This document shows positions 41,131 to 50,609 of a DNA stretch of 64,000 nt, piece after piece. The translations under genes and the position numbers were made by a program. This DNA comes from Oscillospiraceae bacterium. GTDB lineage: Bacteria; Bacillota; Clostridia; Saccharofermentanales; Saccharofermentanaceae. Each line of letters starts with the position of its first letter. The first letter of the stretch is position 1. The notes under the pieces were generated by a model. That model was not told where the DNA came from and did not search any database. It saw nothing but the letters and a program-made list of their open reading frames with translations. Location of the stretch: positions 350,771 through 414,770 of the forward strand of contig FWXP01000002.1 in NCBI GenBank assembly GCA_900176545.1. The letters are read 5' to 3'.

Positions 41131-43770
41131 ATGATGACCAAGTACGTTTATATGTTTACCGAAGGCAACGGTAGCATGCGTGAGCTTCTCGGCGGTAAGG
41201 GAGCTAACCTCGCGGAGATGACTAAGATCGGACTTCCGGTCCCACAGGGCTTCACCATCACGACGGAGGCTTGTACAAAATACTACGAGGACGGCCGTAA
41301 GATCAACGACGAGATCATGGCACAGGCTATGGCAGGCGTTGACGAGATGGAGAAGATCAACGGCAAGAAGTTCGGAGATCTTAAGAATCCTCTTCTTGTT
41401 TCCGTTCGTTCGGGTGCAAGAGCTTCAATGCCCGGCATGATGGATACTATCCTCAACCTCGGTCTTAACGATGAAGTAGTAGCGGCAATGATCGCAGGTA
41501 ATCCCAATCCCGCTTTTGAGCGTTTTGTATATGACTCTTACAGACGTTTTATCCAGATGTTCTCTGACGTAGTCATGGAAGTCGGTAAGAAGTATTTCGA
41601 GCAGCTTATCGACAAGATGAAGGAAGAGAAGGGCGTGGAGTTCGACGTAGAGCTTACTGCCGCTGACCTTAAGACTCTTGCAGAGCAGTTCAAGGCTGAG
41701 TATAAGAACCAGATCGGTGAGGACTTCCCCTCAGATCCCGTTGTTCAGCTCAAGCTCGCTATCGAGGCCGTATTTAAGTCATGGGATAACCCCCGTGCGA
41801 ATGTATACAGAAGAGACAACGATATCCCTTATTCCTGGGGTACTGCAGTTAACGTAATGCCTATGGTATTCGGTAACCTCAATAACGAGTCCGGTACGGG
41901 CGTTGCATTCACACGTGATCCCGGCACAGGTGAGAACAAGCTCATGGGTGAGTTTCTTATCAATGCTCAGGGCGAGGACGTTGTTGCAGGTGTTCGTACA
42001 CCTATGCCCATCGCTCAGATGGAAAAGGAATTTCCTGAAGCATATGCAGAGTTCATCAAGGTATGTGACATCCTTGAGAATCACTACCACGACATGCAGG
42101 ACATGGAGTTCACGGTAGAGAACAAGAAGCTCTACATGCTCCAGTGCCGTAACGGTAAGAGAACTGCTCCCGCTGCTCTTCAGATCGCTGTCGACCTCGT
42201 TAAGGAAGGCCATAAGACAGAGGCTGAGGCTGTTGCAATGATCGATCCCAGAAACCTCGATACACTCCTTCACCCTCAGTTCGACATCGCTGCTCTTAAG
42301 GCTGCTAAGGCTGCAGGTAAGGGTCTCGGTGCTTCTCCCGGAGCTGCTTGCGGTAAGGTAGTATTTACGGCTGACGACGCAGTTGAATGGGCAGAAAGAG
42401 GCGAGAAGGTCATCCTCGTAAGACTAGAGACATCTCCCGAAGATATCACGGGTATGAAGGCTGCTCAGGGTATCCTCACCGTAAGAGGCGGTATGACATC
42501 TCATGCTGCAGTAGTTGCAAGAGGTATGGGTACCTGCTGTGTATCCGGCTGCGGCGACATCAACATGGATGAAGAGGCTAAGAAGTTTACTCTCGCAGGC
42601 AAGACATATACAGAGGGTGATTACATCTCTATTGACGGTTCTACAGGTAATATCTACGACGGCATAATCCCTACGGTAGATGCTAAGATAGACGGTAACT
42701 TCGGAACAGTTATGGCCTGGGCCGATAAGTTCAGAAGACTTAAGGTAAGAACAAATGCAGATACACCCGCAGATGCAAAGAGAGCTCGTGAGCTCGGTGC
42801 CGAGGGTATCGGTCTTTGCCGTACGGAGCACATGTTCTTCGAAGAAGACAGGATCGCTGCTTTCCGTGAGATGATCTGCTCCGATACGGTTGAAGAGAGA
42901 GAAGCGGCTCTTGATAAGATCCTTCCTTATCAGCAGGGCGACTTTAAGGCTCTCTACGAGGCTCTTGAGGGATATCCCGTTACAATAAGATTCTTAGATC
43001 CCCCGCTTCATGAGTTCGTTCCTACGGAAGAGGCTGACATCAAGAAGCTCGCTGATTCCCAGGGTAAGTCCGTAGAGGATATCAAGGCTATCATCTCTTC
43101 GCTTCATGAGTTCAACCCCATGATGGGCCACAGAGGATGCCGTCTTACTGTTACATATCCCGAGATCGCCAAGATGCAGACAAAGGCTGTCATCAGAGCT
43201 GCTATCGAGGTCAAGAAGGCTCATCCTGACTGGGCTATCAAGCCTGAGATCATGATCCCTCTCGTATGTGAGGTAAATGAATTGAAGTTCGTTAAGAACG
43301 TTGTAGTAGAGACAGCAGACGCTGAGATCGCAGCAGCAGGTATAGATATTGAGTACTCCGTAGGTACCATGATCGAGATCCCCAGAGCTGCCCTTACGGC
43401 TGATGAGATCGCTAAGGAAGCCGAGTTCTTCTGCTTCGGTACTAACGACCTTACACAGATGACATACGGCTTCTCCCGTGACGATGCAGGCAAGTTCCTT
43501 CCTTCCTACTACGATACGAAGATCTTCGAGTCTGATCCTTTCGTTAAGCTCGATCAGACCGGTGTCGGCAAGCTCATGGAGATGGCTATCAAGCTCGGTA
43601 AGCCTGTTAACCCCGATCTCCACGTAGGTATCTGCGGTGAGCACGGCGGTGATCCTTCATCTGTCGAGTTCTGCCATAAGATCGGTCTCGACTATGTATC
43701 CTGCTCGCCTTTCCGTGTACCTATAGCACGTCTCGCAGCTGCGCAGGCGGCCATCGCAGAAGGTAAGTAA
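41131..43770 (+). CDS. ppdK: Pyruvate, phosphate dikinase
   Basis: 879 residues, full length. The N-terminal ATP-grasp domain has GGKGANLAEMTKIGLPVPQGF; the swivelling phosphohistidine domain has VRGGMTSHAAVVARGMG with the catalytic His in GMTSHAAV and Thr before it as regulatory target; the C-terminal barrel binds pyruvate/PEP (GLCRTEHMFF, GTNDLTQMTYGFSRDD, ICGEHGGDP). It interconverts PEP with pyruvate, ATP and phosphate, often used for PPi-linked glycolysis in anaerobes. Codon bias suggests high expression. GGGGGA precedes the ATG. Confidence 0.98.
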   Translation: MMTKYVYMFTEGNGSMRELLGGKGANLAEMTKIGLPVPQGFTITTEACTKYYEDGRKINDEIMAQAMAGVDEMEKINGKKFGDLKNPLLVSVRSGARASMPGMMDTILNLGLNDEVVAAMIAGNPNPAFERFVYDSYRRFIQMFSDVVMEVGKKYFEQLIDKMKEEKGVEFDVELTAADLKTLAEQFKAEYKNQIGEDFPSDPVVQLKLAIEAVFKSWDNPRANVYRRDNDIPYSWGTAVNVMPMVFGNLNNESGTGVAFTRDPGTGENKLMGEFLINAQGEDVVAGVRTPMPIAQMEKEFPEAYAEFIKVCDILENHYHDMQDMEFTVENKKLYMLQCRNGKRTAPAALQIAVDLVKEGHKTEAEAVAMIDPRNLDTLLHPQFDIAALKAAKAAGKGLGASPGAACGKVVFTADDAVEWAERGEKVILVRLETSPEDITGMKAAQGILTVRGGMTSHAAVVARGMGTCCVSGCGDINMDEEAKKFTLAGKTYTEGDYISIDGSTGNIYDGIIPTVDAKIDGNFGTVMAWADKFRRLKVRTNADTPADAKRARELGAEGIGLCRTEHMFFEEDRIAAFREMICSDTVEEREAALDKILPYQQGDFKALYEALEGYPVTIRFLDPPLHEFVPTEEADIKKLADSQGKSVEDIKAIISSLHEFNPMMGHRGCRLTVTYPEIAKMQTKAVIRAAIEVKKAHPDWAIKPEIMIPLVCEVNELKFVKNVVVETADAEIAAAGIDIEYSVGTMIEIPRAALTADEIAKEAEFFCFGTNDLTQMTYGFSRDDAGKFLPSYYDTKIFESDPFVKLDQTGVGKLMEMAIKLGKPVNPDLHVGICGEHGGDPSSVEFCHKIGLDYVSCSPFRVPIARLAAAQAAIAEGK

Positions 43771-43795
43771 TATCAGCATTTTCTAAAGTGTTATC

Positions 43796-43827
43796 CATCC
43801 CCGGAGCTTAGGCTTCGGGGATGTTTT
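43796..43827 (+). terminator. Terminator of ppdK
   Basis: CATCCCCGGAGC and GCTTCGGGGATG pair with one G-T and a short loop, followed by TTTT. Confidence 0.88.
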
Positions 43828-43844
43828 ACTTCTGTGAAGAGGCT

Positions 43845-43958
43845 CATCGCAATTTCATCGCAAAAATCGTCCGTATTTTACTGTCTGTTTTGCGATATGA
43901 TCATTCATCGCAATTCCATCGCATTATTCGGCGTGAGATTACTGCCTATTTTGCGATG
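43845..43958. repeat. Paired CATCGCA repeat element, copy 2 (units 3 and 4)
   Basis: Two units, 43845-43897 and 43906-43958, each 53 nt and separated by 8 nt, have the same layout as the element at 26954-27068. The inner part is conserved too (ATTACTGCCTA in units 1 and 4). It occupies most of the 340-bp gap between ppdK and the methionine-synthase-like gene; 43959-44040 shows nothing else clear. Confidence 0.85.
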
Positions 43959-44040
43959 AAGTGCCTGCTGCTACCTGTAGACGATCGATCGTTTGTGGCG
44001 CCATAGCCAAAAGCGATAGCAAGCGATGAGTAATACATAT

Positions 44041-44069
44041 TTTACCTACTAAGTTGGTGGTCTTATAAT
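44041..44069 (+). promoter_or_regulatory. Promoter of the MetE-C-like gene
   Basis: TTTACC (44041-44046), 17-bp spacer, TATAAT (44064-44069). Confidence 0.7.
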
Positions 44070-44110
44070 CGAACCTGTGAAAAACAAGGAAATACAGGAG
44101 TATAAAGAAT

Positions 44111-45226
44111 ATGAGCAAGTTAAGAACACCATTTCGCTATGACTATGTAGGAAGCTTCCTTCGCCCTCAGGCATTAAAGGATGCTAAGGCAGCGTTTAAG
44201 GAAGGCAAGATCACAGAAGATGAGTTCGACAAGATCATCAACGAAGAGATCACTAAGGTTGTCGCTAAGCAGAAGGAACTCGGATTCCACGTTATTACAG
44301 ACGGTGAGTTCAGAAGAACATTCTGGCATCTGGACTTCATGTGGGGCTTCGAGGGCGTAGATCACGAGGCTACCGGCAGGGGGGTACAGTTCAATGACGA
44401 GCTTGCAGTACTTGATGATACGTACCTCGTAGGTAAGGTAAAGGCTAAGGATCATCCTTTCGTAGAGTATTTTAAGTTCCTGAAGCAGTTCGAGGATGAG
44501 AATACTGTAGCAAAGTATACTATCCCCGCTCCCGCTCAGATGTTCCAGCAGATGATAATCCCTGCTAACTTCGAGAATACGAGAATGTTCTATGCTACTA
44601 ACGATGAGCTTATCGAGGATATCGCTAAGGCTTACCGGGATGTCATCAAGCAGTTCTACGATGCAGGCTGCCGTAATCTTCAGCTTGATGACTGCACATG
44701 GGGTGCTCTCGTAGGAGATGCAGCTAAGCAGAGATATGCATCTCTTGGTATCGACCTCGAAGACGTAAAGGAGCAGCTCCTTAAGGTCAATAACCTGGCT
44801 CTTGAGGGCAAGCCTGAGGATATGGTCATTAATTCCCATATCTGCAGAGGTAACTACCATTCCACATACTTTACCAGCGGCGCTTATGACAGTGTTGCAG
44901 ACCAGGTCTTCGCAAGAGAGAACGTTGATGCTCTCTTCCTGGAGTATGACGATGAGAGATCCGGCGGATTCGAGCCTCTTTCCAAGGTATCACCCGACAA
45001 GAAGGTCGTTCTTGGTCTTATCACTACCAAGTCACCTGTTCTCGAGGACAAGAAGGTTATAATCGACAGGATACATGAGGCAGCTAAGTATGTTCCCCTC
45101 GACAGGCTCTACTTAAGCCCTCAGTGCGGATTCGCTTCATGTGAGATCGGTAATAAGCTCACGGAGGAGGAGCAGTGGAATAAGCTCAAGCTCGTTAAGG
45201 AGATCGCCGAGGAAGTCTGGGGCTGA
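44111..45226 (+). CDS. Cobalamin-independent methionine synthase C-terminal-like protein
   Basis: 371 residues corresponding to the catalytic half of MetE only. Zinc-binding residues are visible in SHICRGNYH (His and Cys), FLEYDDE (Glu) and SPQCGFAS (Cys). YVGSFLRP and TDGEFRRTFWHLDF are typical of the YxjG/YxjH group, single-domain methyltransferases whose methyl donor is not settled. It probably methylates homocysteine or a related thiol. Expressed alone, with ACAGGAG before the ATG and a terminator after. Confidence 0.9.
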   Translation: MSKLRTPFRYDYVGSFLRPQALKDAKAAFKEGKITEDEFDKIINEEITKVVAKQKELGFHVITDGEFRRTFWHLDFMWGFEGVDHEATGRGVQFNDELAVLDDTYLVGKVKAKDHPFVEYFKFLKQFEDENTVAKYTIPAPAQMFQQMIIPANFENTRMFYATNDELIEDIAKAYRDVIKQFYDAGCRNLQLDDCTWGALVGDAAKQRYASLGIDLEDVKEQLLKVNNLALEGKPEDMVINSHICRGNYHSTYFTSGAYDSVADQVFARENVDALFLEYDDERSGGFEPLSKVSPDKKVVLGLITTKSPVLEDKKVIIDRIHEAAKYVPLDRLYLSPQCGFASCEIGNKLTEEEQWNKLKLVKEIAEEVWG

Positions 45227-45249
45227 TAAGCTTTAAAAGAGATAAGAAA

Positions 45250-45284
45250 AAGACCTTACGACATAAAGCCGCAAGGTCTTTTTT
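45250..45284 (+). terminator. Terminator after the MetE-C-like gene
   Basis: AAGACCTT and AAGGTCTT form the stem with a 15-nt loop, followed by TTTTT. Confidence 0.8.
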
Positions 45285-45356
45285 GATCATTCATGGCTAT
45301 TTTCCCGATAAGTCGTGTTAACATTTAATATATAAACATCTTGGGGAAGTGTTGAT

Positions 45357-46043
45357 ATGAAAGACATCCTGATCGTAGAAGATAATGAAGAATTAGGAGC
45401 GCTCATGCGTGACTTTCTGACAAGGGAAGGCTATACCGTCACCTGGAAGATGACGGGTGAAGAAGGCATACTGGCGCTCAAGGAAGATAAGTTCCGTCTG
45501 ATGCTCCTGGATGTCATGCTCCCCGGATTTGACGGTTATGAGACACTTCGCATCATACGTAAGGAACTGGGACTTCCGGTCCTCATGATGAGCGCCAGAA
45601 ATGACGACCAGAGCAAGATATTAGGTCTTGATGTAGGTGCGGACGATTATGTGGAGAAGCCTTTCTCCATGCCTGTGCTCCTTTCAAAGATAAAGGCTAT
45701 CCTTCGCCGCAATTATGATATGGCGCAGGAGCGTAAAGAGCTTTCCTATGATGATATACATATCGACCTGGATGACATGACGGTAAGAAAAGGGGACAGG
45801 GTCATCCCCGTAAACGGCAAGGAACTTGATATCCTCATATATTTTCTTAAAAATCCCGATAAGGCCATCCGTAAGGAAGCACTCTTTGATGCCGTATGGG
45901 GATCTGACTGCATGACCGAGATATCCACTCTGGCAGTATATATAAGGTGGCTTCGCGAGAAGATAGAAGATGATCCCAAGAATCCCAAGTATATCCATAC
46001 CATATGGAGAGTAGGATACAGGTTCGGGCTGGTAAATAAGTAA
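45357..46043 (+). CDS. OmpR-family response regulator
   Basis: 228 residues. The receiver domain has VEDNEELG, the phospho-acceptor Asp in LLLDVMLPGFDGY (about residue 52) and Lys in DDYVEKPFS. The C-terminal winged helix ends ISTLAVYIRWLREKIEDD..YIHTIWRVGYRF. It pairs with the kinase gene that overlaps its stop by one base, and probably controls the ABC transporter genes that follow. Confidence 0.95.
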   Translation: MKDILIVEDNEELGALMRDFLTREGYTVTWKMTGEEGILALKEDKFRLMLLDVMLPGFDGYETLRIIRKELGLPVLMMSARNDDQSKILGLDVGADDYVEKPFSMPVLLSKIKAILRRNYDMAQERKELSYDDIHIDLDDMTVRKGDRVIPVNGKELDILIYFLKNPDKAIRKEALFDAVWGSDCMTEISTLAVYIRWLREKIEDDPKNPKYIHTIWRVGYRFGLVNK

Positions 46044-47353
46044 TGCGAAAGTATATAGGAAAGTACATCTTCCTCTTTCTGACATGCCTTTTTATAGGCG
46101 TGGCAGTGTATCTCTTTATAGAGATGACTTCCGAGAAGGAGCAGGGACAAAGGCAGACTCTCATGAACAGAGTCGCTCACGAGCTGACGCAGGCAGATAC
46201 GGATGATATCGAAGGAAAGCTTTCTTCCATAGTATCTTCCACGGACTTCGCGGCGGAGTACGGAAACTCTAATGTGCCGTCAGATATCACTTTCGTGCGT
46301 CCGGAGGAAGAAGAAGGATCGTATTCGGAGGTTGTGGGCGCAGATTACATCTGGAGTATCCGTGAAGACGGTGAGATAAAAGGTTTTCTCGTATTTTCTT
46401 TTGAAGATGACAGTAAGACCGGCACCATAGTCTTATGCGAGGCTGTTGTAGTTATATGCTTCCTTGTATCTTCCGCCTTCTTCCTTTATATAGACAGGAA
46501 GGTGATACTTCCTTTCAACAGATTGTCGGAATATCCGGAAAGGATAGCAAAGAACACGGATTCCGCGATGCTGCCTGAGTCCAGGAACAGGTATTTCGGA
46601 AAGTATATATGGGGTATGAACATGCTGCGCGACCGCCTTTCGGGAGAGACGAAGAAGCTTCGCAGGCTCGAGAAGGAGCAGCTGACGCTGGTATCTACCA
46701 TAGCGCACGGCATAAAGACTCCTGTTGCCAACATAAAGCTCTACTCGGAAGCCATAAAGAGCGGCCTTTACAGGGATGACGGCATTCCTGATGCGAAAGA
46801 CTCCGAGGTAGCAGATAAGATCGCCAAGAACGCGGACGACATAACGGAACTCCTTAAGGAGCTGCTGGACAGCGCTTCCGGCAGCGTCGTTGTATTCGAG
46901 CCGCATGTGGAGGCTTTCTACCCGGGTGAGCTGGAAGATTTTATCCGCACGGAGTATGACAACAGGCTCAGCGTATTAAGGATACCATACAGCATAGACA
47001 TAAGGAGCAACGTGCTCATAGAATCCGATAAGGAGGGCCTCGAAAGGATACTGACGCAGCTTGTGGAAAATGCCGTTAAGTACGGAGACGGAACGGGAAT
47101 AAGGATCGTTACCGACAAGAACGACGACGGCTATACCTTTACGGTCAGCAACAAAGGAAGCCGCATACCCGAAAGCGAGATGCCGTATGTATTCAGGAGC
47201 TTCTGGAGAGGATCCAACGCAGAGGATACAGAAGGCAACGGCCTCGGCTTATACGAAGCTAAGCTCATAGCAGGAAAGCTCGGAGGAGACATATCCGTAA
47301 GGTATCTGGAAGAGACCAAAGAGACCGAATTCGAAGTGTTCTTACCGCTTTAA
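46043..47353 (+). CDS. Sensor histidine kinase
   Basis: 436 residues. Two membrane helices (IFLFLTCLFIGVAVYLFI; AVVVICFLVSSAFFLYI) enclose an extracytoplasmic domain of about 110 residues. A HAMP-like linker leads to the H-box STIAHGIKTPVANIKLYSE, N-box LTQLVENAVKYG and G-box GNGLGLYEAKL. The extracytoplasmic domain argues for direct ligand sensing, unlike the very short loop of BceS-type kinases. Confidence 0.94.
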   Translation: MRKYIGKYIFLFLTCLFIGVAVYLFIEMTSEKEQGQRQTLMNRVAHELTQADTDDIEGKLSSIVSSTDFAAEYGNSNVPSDITFVRPEEEEGSYSEVVGADYIWSIREDGEIKGFLVFSFEDDSKTGTIVLCEAVVVICFLVSSAFFLYIDRKVILPFNRLSEYPERIAKNTDSAMLPESRNRYFGKYIWGMNMLRDRLSGETKKLRRLEKEQLTLVSTIAHGIKTPVANIKLYSEAIKSGLYRDDGIPDAKDSEVADKIAKNADDITELLKELLDSASGSVVVFEPHVEAFYPGELEDFIRTEYDNRLSVLRIPYSIDIRSNVLIESDKEGLERILTQLVENAVKYGDGTGIRIVTDKNDDGYTFTVSNKGSRIPESEMPYVFRSFWRGSNAEDTEGNGLGLYEAKLIAGKLGGDISVRYLEETKETEFEVFLPL

Positions 47354-47413
47354 TGATTTTTTAATAGTAAATCGTCAGAATAGTGCTCATAGATGATATA
47401 TGGAGGAAGATAT

Positions 47414-48175
47414 ATGAGCACTGTCATCAAGACAAAAGACCTTTGTAAGACTTATATAATCAACAAACAGAGCAATAACGTACTGCAGAACGTGAACTTT
47501 TCCGTAGAGGAAGGTGAGTTCGTCACGGTCATGGGTCCTTCGGGATCCGGAAAGTCCACACTCCTTTATACCGTGAGCGGAATGGATAATGTCACCGCGG
47601 GAAGCGTCTTCTTCGACGGAGAAGAGATATCCGCCATGAAGGAGAAGCAGCTGGTGAGCCTTCGCCTTCTGAAGATGGGCTTTGTATTCCAGCAGATGTA
47701 TATGATGAAGAAACTGAGCATCATAGATAATATAGTGCTTCCGGGATTTCAGGCGAAGATAAAGCCCAGGGAAGAGATCAGAAAGGAAGCCGAGGAGCTC
47801 ATGAGAAAACTCGGCATCATAGACGAGGCAGACCGTGAGATCACGGAAGTATCAGGCGGACAGCTTCAGAGGGCTTGCCTTTGCAGAGCTCTTATCAATC
47901 ATCCCAAGGTCATATTTGCGGATGAGCCCACGGGAGCCCTTAACTCCAAGGCTTCAGGCGAAGTCATGAACAGGCTCGTGGATGCCAACCGCATGGGAAC
48001 AACGGTCCTCATGGTAACTCACAGCGAGAAGGTGGCTTCCATCTCCGACAGGATAATCTACCTTGTCGACGGCAACATAAAAGGTGAGCTCATCCTGGGC
48101 AAGATCAAGGAAGAAAATGATCTGACTTCCAGGGAACGTCAGGTAAGAAACTGGCTCGAGGAGATGGGATGGTAA
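47414..48175 (+). CDS. ABC transporter ATP-binding protein (MacB/BceA type)
   Basis: 253 residues with Walker A MGPSGSGKST, signature VSGGQLQRACLC, Walker B VIFADEPTGAL and His in LMVTHSEKVA, the LolD/BceA pattern that pairs with FtsX-type permeases. A C-terminal helix of about 30 residues is added. GGAGGA lies before the ATG at 47414. The permease gene begins 1 bp after the stop. Confidence 0.93.
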   Translation: MSTVIKTKDLCKTYIINKQSNNVLQNVNFSVEEGEFVTVMGPSGSGKSTLLYTVSGMDNVTAGSVFFDGEEISAMKEKQLVSLRLLKMGFVFQQMYMMKKLSIIDNIVLPGFQAKIKPREEIRKEAEELMRKLGIIDEADREITEVSGGQLQRACLCRALINHPKVIFADEPTGALNSKASGEVMNRLVDANRMGTTVLMVTHSEKVASISDRIIYLVDGNIKGELILGKIKEENDLTSRERQVRNWLEEMGW

Positions 48176-48176
48176 T

Positions 48177-50609
48177 ATGTACTTAAGAATGCTTCGAAGG
48201 GACATCAAGGATAAGCCGGGCCTTAATGTCGTAACCTTTGTTTTTATGATCGCGGCAGTAATGTTCATGGTCATCGGTTCCACGCTCCTTTATTCGCTCT
48301 TCGGAGGTGAGCAGAAGACCTATGACAGATGTAATTCGTCGGATGTTTACTTTCTTCTGGATAAGAGCATATCCGATGCGGACGGTAACAGGGAAAAGTT
48401 CGAGCGTGGCCTGGATGAGATCCCGATCATCGGAGATCATGTATATGGTGAGGCGGTATTCCAAAGTTTTACCTGCATCGAGATGCCGGGCAAGGAGACG
48501 GATGAGGTTCACTATTCTTCCGGTCTTTTGATACTTTCTGTACCCGACGGATATGACAGGCCCATAGACTTCGATAATCAGTATTTTGATGTAGAGAACG
48601 GCTGCGTGGCGGTATCTCAGATACTGGCCAACAGGTTCGGTCTTCAGACAGGAGATAAGGTCCGCCTTACTACTCAGTACGGAAATACCTACGAATACGT
48701 TATATCCGTGATATTCATGAATCCCGCTTCCGCTCAGATGGACAGGATGTACCTAAGCGACAGGGATAAGGAGATCTTCTATTCCGAGTGCCCTGTAAAG
48801 TCGGAAATGTTCACATGTACGATAGCTCCGGGAGATTATGACTACATCTCTGCCTTAAGAGACAGTGCTACGGATCTGATGCTGGACTTCGAGTATTATC
48901 ACACGGAAGGATATGGCACAAGGGTGCTCTTCATGTCCAATGACGGACTCTTTGCACTCATCGTATCCATATGCATGCTGATCGTAGCCGTAGCTGTTAT
49001 GGCAATGACGATGATCACCATAGATTTCAGCCTCAAATCGGCCATCAAGAGAGAAGAGCGCGAGATAGGAATGATGAAGGCTATAGGGGTATGGTCGCTG
49101 TCGTATAAGACCCTCTTTATCGTTAAGTATCTCTTCTTTGCTCTGGTGGGAGGTCTCGTGGGACTTCCTCTGGGATTCTTCTTAAGTAAGCTTCTTTTCA
49201 ACAAGTTCGTCATGAACGTCATGTATCCCGATGCGAGCATGATGATCCTTATCGGTGTCCTGGCGAGCCTTGCGACGGTACTCCTTATCATCCTCTTCAG
49301 CTTCACGGCTCTTAGAAGGATGAACAGGATCAGTGTCATAGATGCCATTCACGGTGAGAGCAGGGGCGAGAGGTTTACGGCGCTTCCGGGTCTTTCCCTC
49401 AATACGAAGAAGCATATGCCCGTGCCGTTGTTCCTGGCGATAAGTGATATCCTTCGAGGATTCAAGAGATATATCCTCCTGATCCTTGCATATATCCTGG
49501 GTATCAGCGTCGTGCTCTTTGTCGTAAGGCTCAACGATTCCATAATGAACATCGACTATGCCCATAGATACTTTCAAAATGGACAGCTCGACTTCATGGT
49601 CAAAGTGGAGGATTCATACTACGACCGCCTTTTAGGCGGAGCAGGAAGCTTCGAGGGAGTCATGGACGTCCTGAACAAGGACTTTGAGGAGAATGACATT
49701 CCTGCCGAGATCACCGTTTGTAACATCGGACTGGGCGTATTGAGCTGCGAAGACGGAGAGACGGTATGTAATATCATTTGGAGCAGAGCTCCTTCTTCGG
49801 AGATCTGGTACATCTCAGGTAATGCTCCCGTGCTCTATAACGAAGTTGCCATCGGATACTATAGCGCACAGGAGAAAGGCATCGAGATAGGAGATACCGT
49901 TACCATCGAGTACGACAAATATACCGAAGACCACACAACTTTCCGTAAGGTGAAAGAAGACTTCATAGTAACGGGAATGGTGGACCGGTTCGGAACCAAT
50001 TCGCCTACGCTCTTTATGGGAGATGAATTTGACGGATCGGGTGTTGATACGAGCGATATATTCAGCTGTGTCCTGGATGTTCCGGCAAGCGAGTATGATG
50101 AATATATAGACAGGATGCAGTCTCTGTATCCCGACGGGGAAGTAACGATACTTAATAGGGATGAGGTAATGCCCAACTTCCTTACCGGTTATCAGGAGAT
50201 GTTCAGGCTCATAATCACTTTAGTGTCCCTGATATGTGCAGTAGTGCTGATCCTCCTTACTACCTTGTACGAGAACATCTTCTTAGATGAGGAGACGGCG
50301 GATATCGCGCTTCTCAAGAGCATGGGATTTGACAGGAAAGTCATAAGGTCATGGCATTTCTTAAGGCTGATGCTCCTGTCGGTATTCTCCCTGATCCTTA
50401 CATATGTCTTCCTGGAGACCGCAGGTAACGGCTTTATAGGCAATATCTTTGCAAATGTCATGAAGAGCTCCGGCTTTAAGTTCAAGGTCCTGCCTGTGGC
50501 GAACTATGTAATAGTGCCTTTATGCGTTATCGGAGGACTTGCCGTTGTCATAGGCTTCATGTCAAAGCTTACTGACAAGATACAGATATGGAAAGTGAGA
50601 AACGAATGA
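48177..50609 (+). CDS. FtsX-family ABC transporter permease
   Basis: 810 residues. An N-terminal helix, a large extracytoplasmic domain (about 45-260), a block of three helices (ALIVSICMLIVAVAVMAMTM; LFFALVGGLVGLPLGFFLS; ILIGVLASLATVLLIILFS), then a second helix, external domain (about 475-660) and helical block. This two-FtsX layout is typical of MacB-like or BceB-like mechanotransmission transporters acting on envelope substrates, peptides or antimicrobials. Overlaps the next gene (ATGA). Confidence 0.92.
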   Translation: MYLRMLRRDIKDKPGLNVVTFVFMIAAVMFMVIGSTLLYSLFGGEQKTYDRCNSSDVYFLLDKSISDADGNREKFERGLDEIPIIGDHVYGEAVFQSFTCIEMPGKETDEVHYSSGLLILSVPDGYDRPIDFDNQYFDVENGCVAVSQILANRFGLQTGDKVRLTTQYGNTYEYVISVIFMNPASAQMDRMYLSDRDKEIFYSECPVKSEMFTCTIAPGDYDYISALRDSATDLMLDFEYYHTEGYGTRVLFMSNDGLFALIVSICMLIVAVAVMAMTMITIDFSLKSAIKREEREIGMMKAIGVWSLSYKTLFIVKYLFFALVGGLVGLPLGFFLSKLLFNKFVMNVMYPDASMMILIGVLASLATVLLIILFSFTALRRMNRISVIDAIHGESRGERFTALPGLSLNTKKHMPVPLFLAISDILRGFKRYILLILAYILGISVVLFVVRLNDSIMNIDYAHRYFQNGQLDFMVKVEDSYYDRLLGGAGSFEGVMDVLNKDFEENDIPAEITVCNIGLGVLSCEDGETVCNIIWSRAPSSEIWYISGNAPVLYNEVAIGYYSAQEKGIEIGDTVTIEYDKYTEDHTTFRKVKEDFIVTGMVDRFGTNSPTLFMGDEFDGSGVDTSDIFSCVLDVPASEYDEYIDRMQSLYPDGEVTILNRDEVMPNFLTGYQEMFRLIITLVSLICAVVLILLTTLYENIFLDEETADIALLKSMGFDRKVIRSWHFLRLMLLSVFSLILTYVFLETAGNGFIGNIFANVMKSSGFKFKVLPVANYVIVPLCVIGGLAVVIGFMSKLTDKIQIWKVRNE

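Noticed and set aside
43821..44006. Possible 61-aa gene across the second repeat element
   Set aside because: It overlaps the ppdK terminator and the repeat, and has no start signal.
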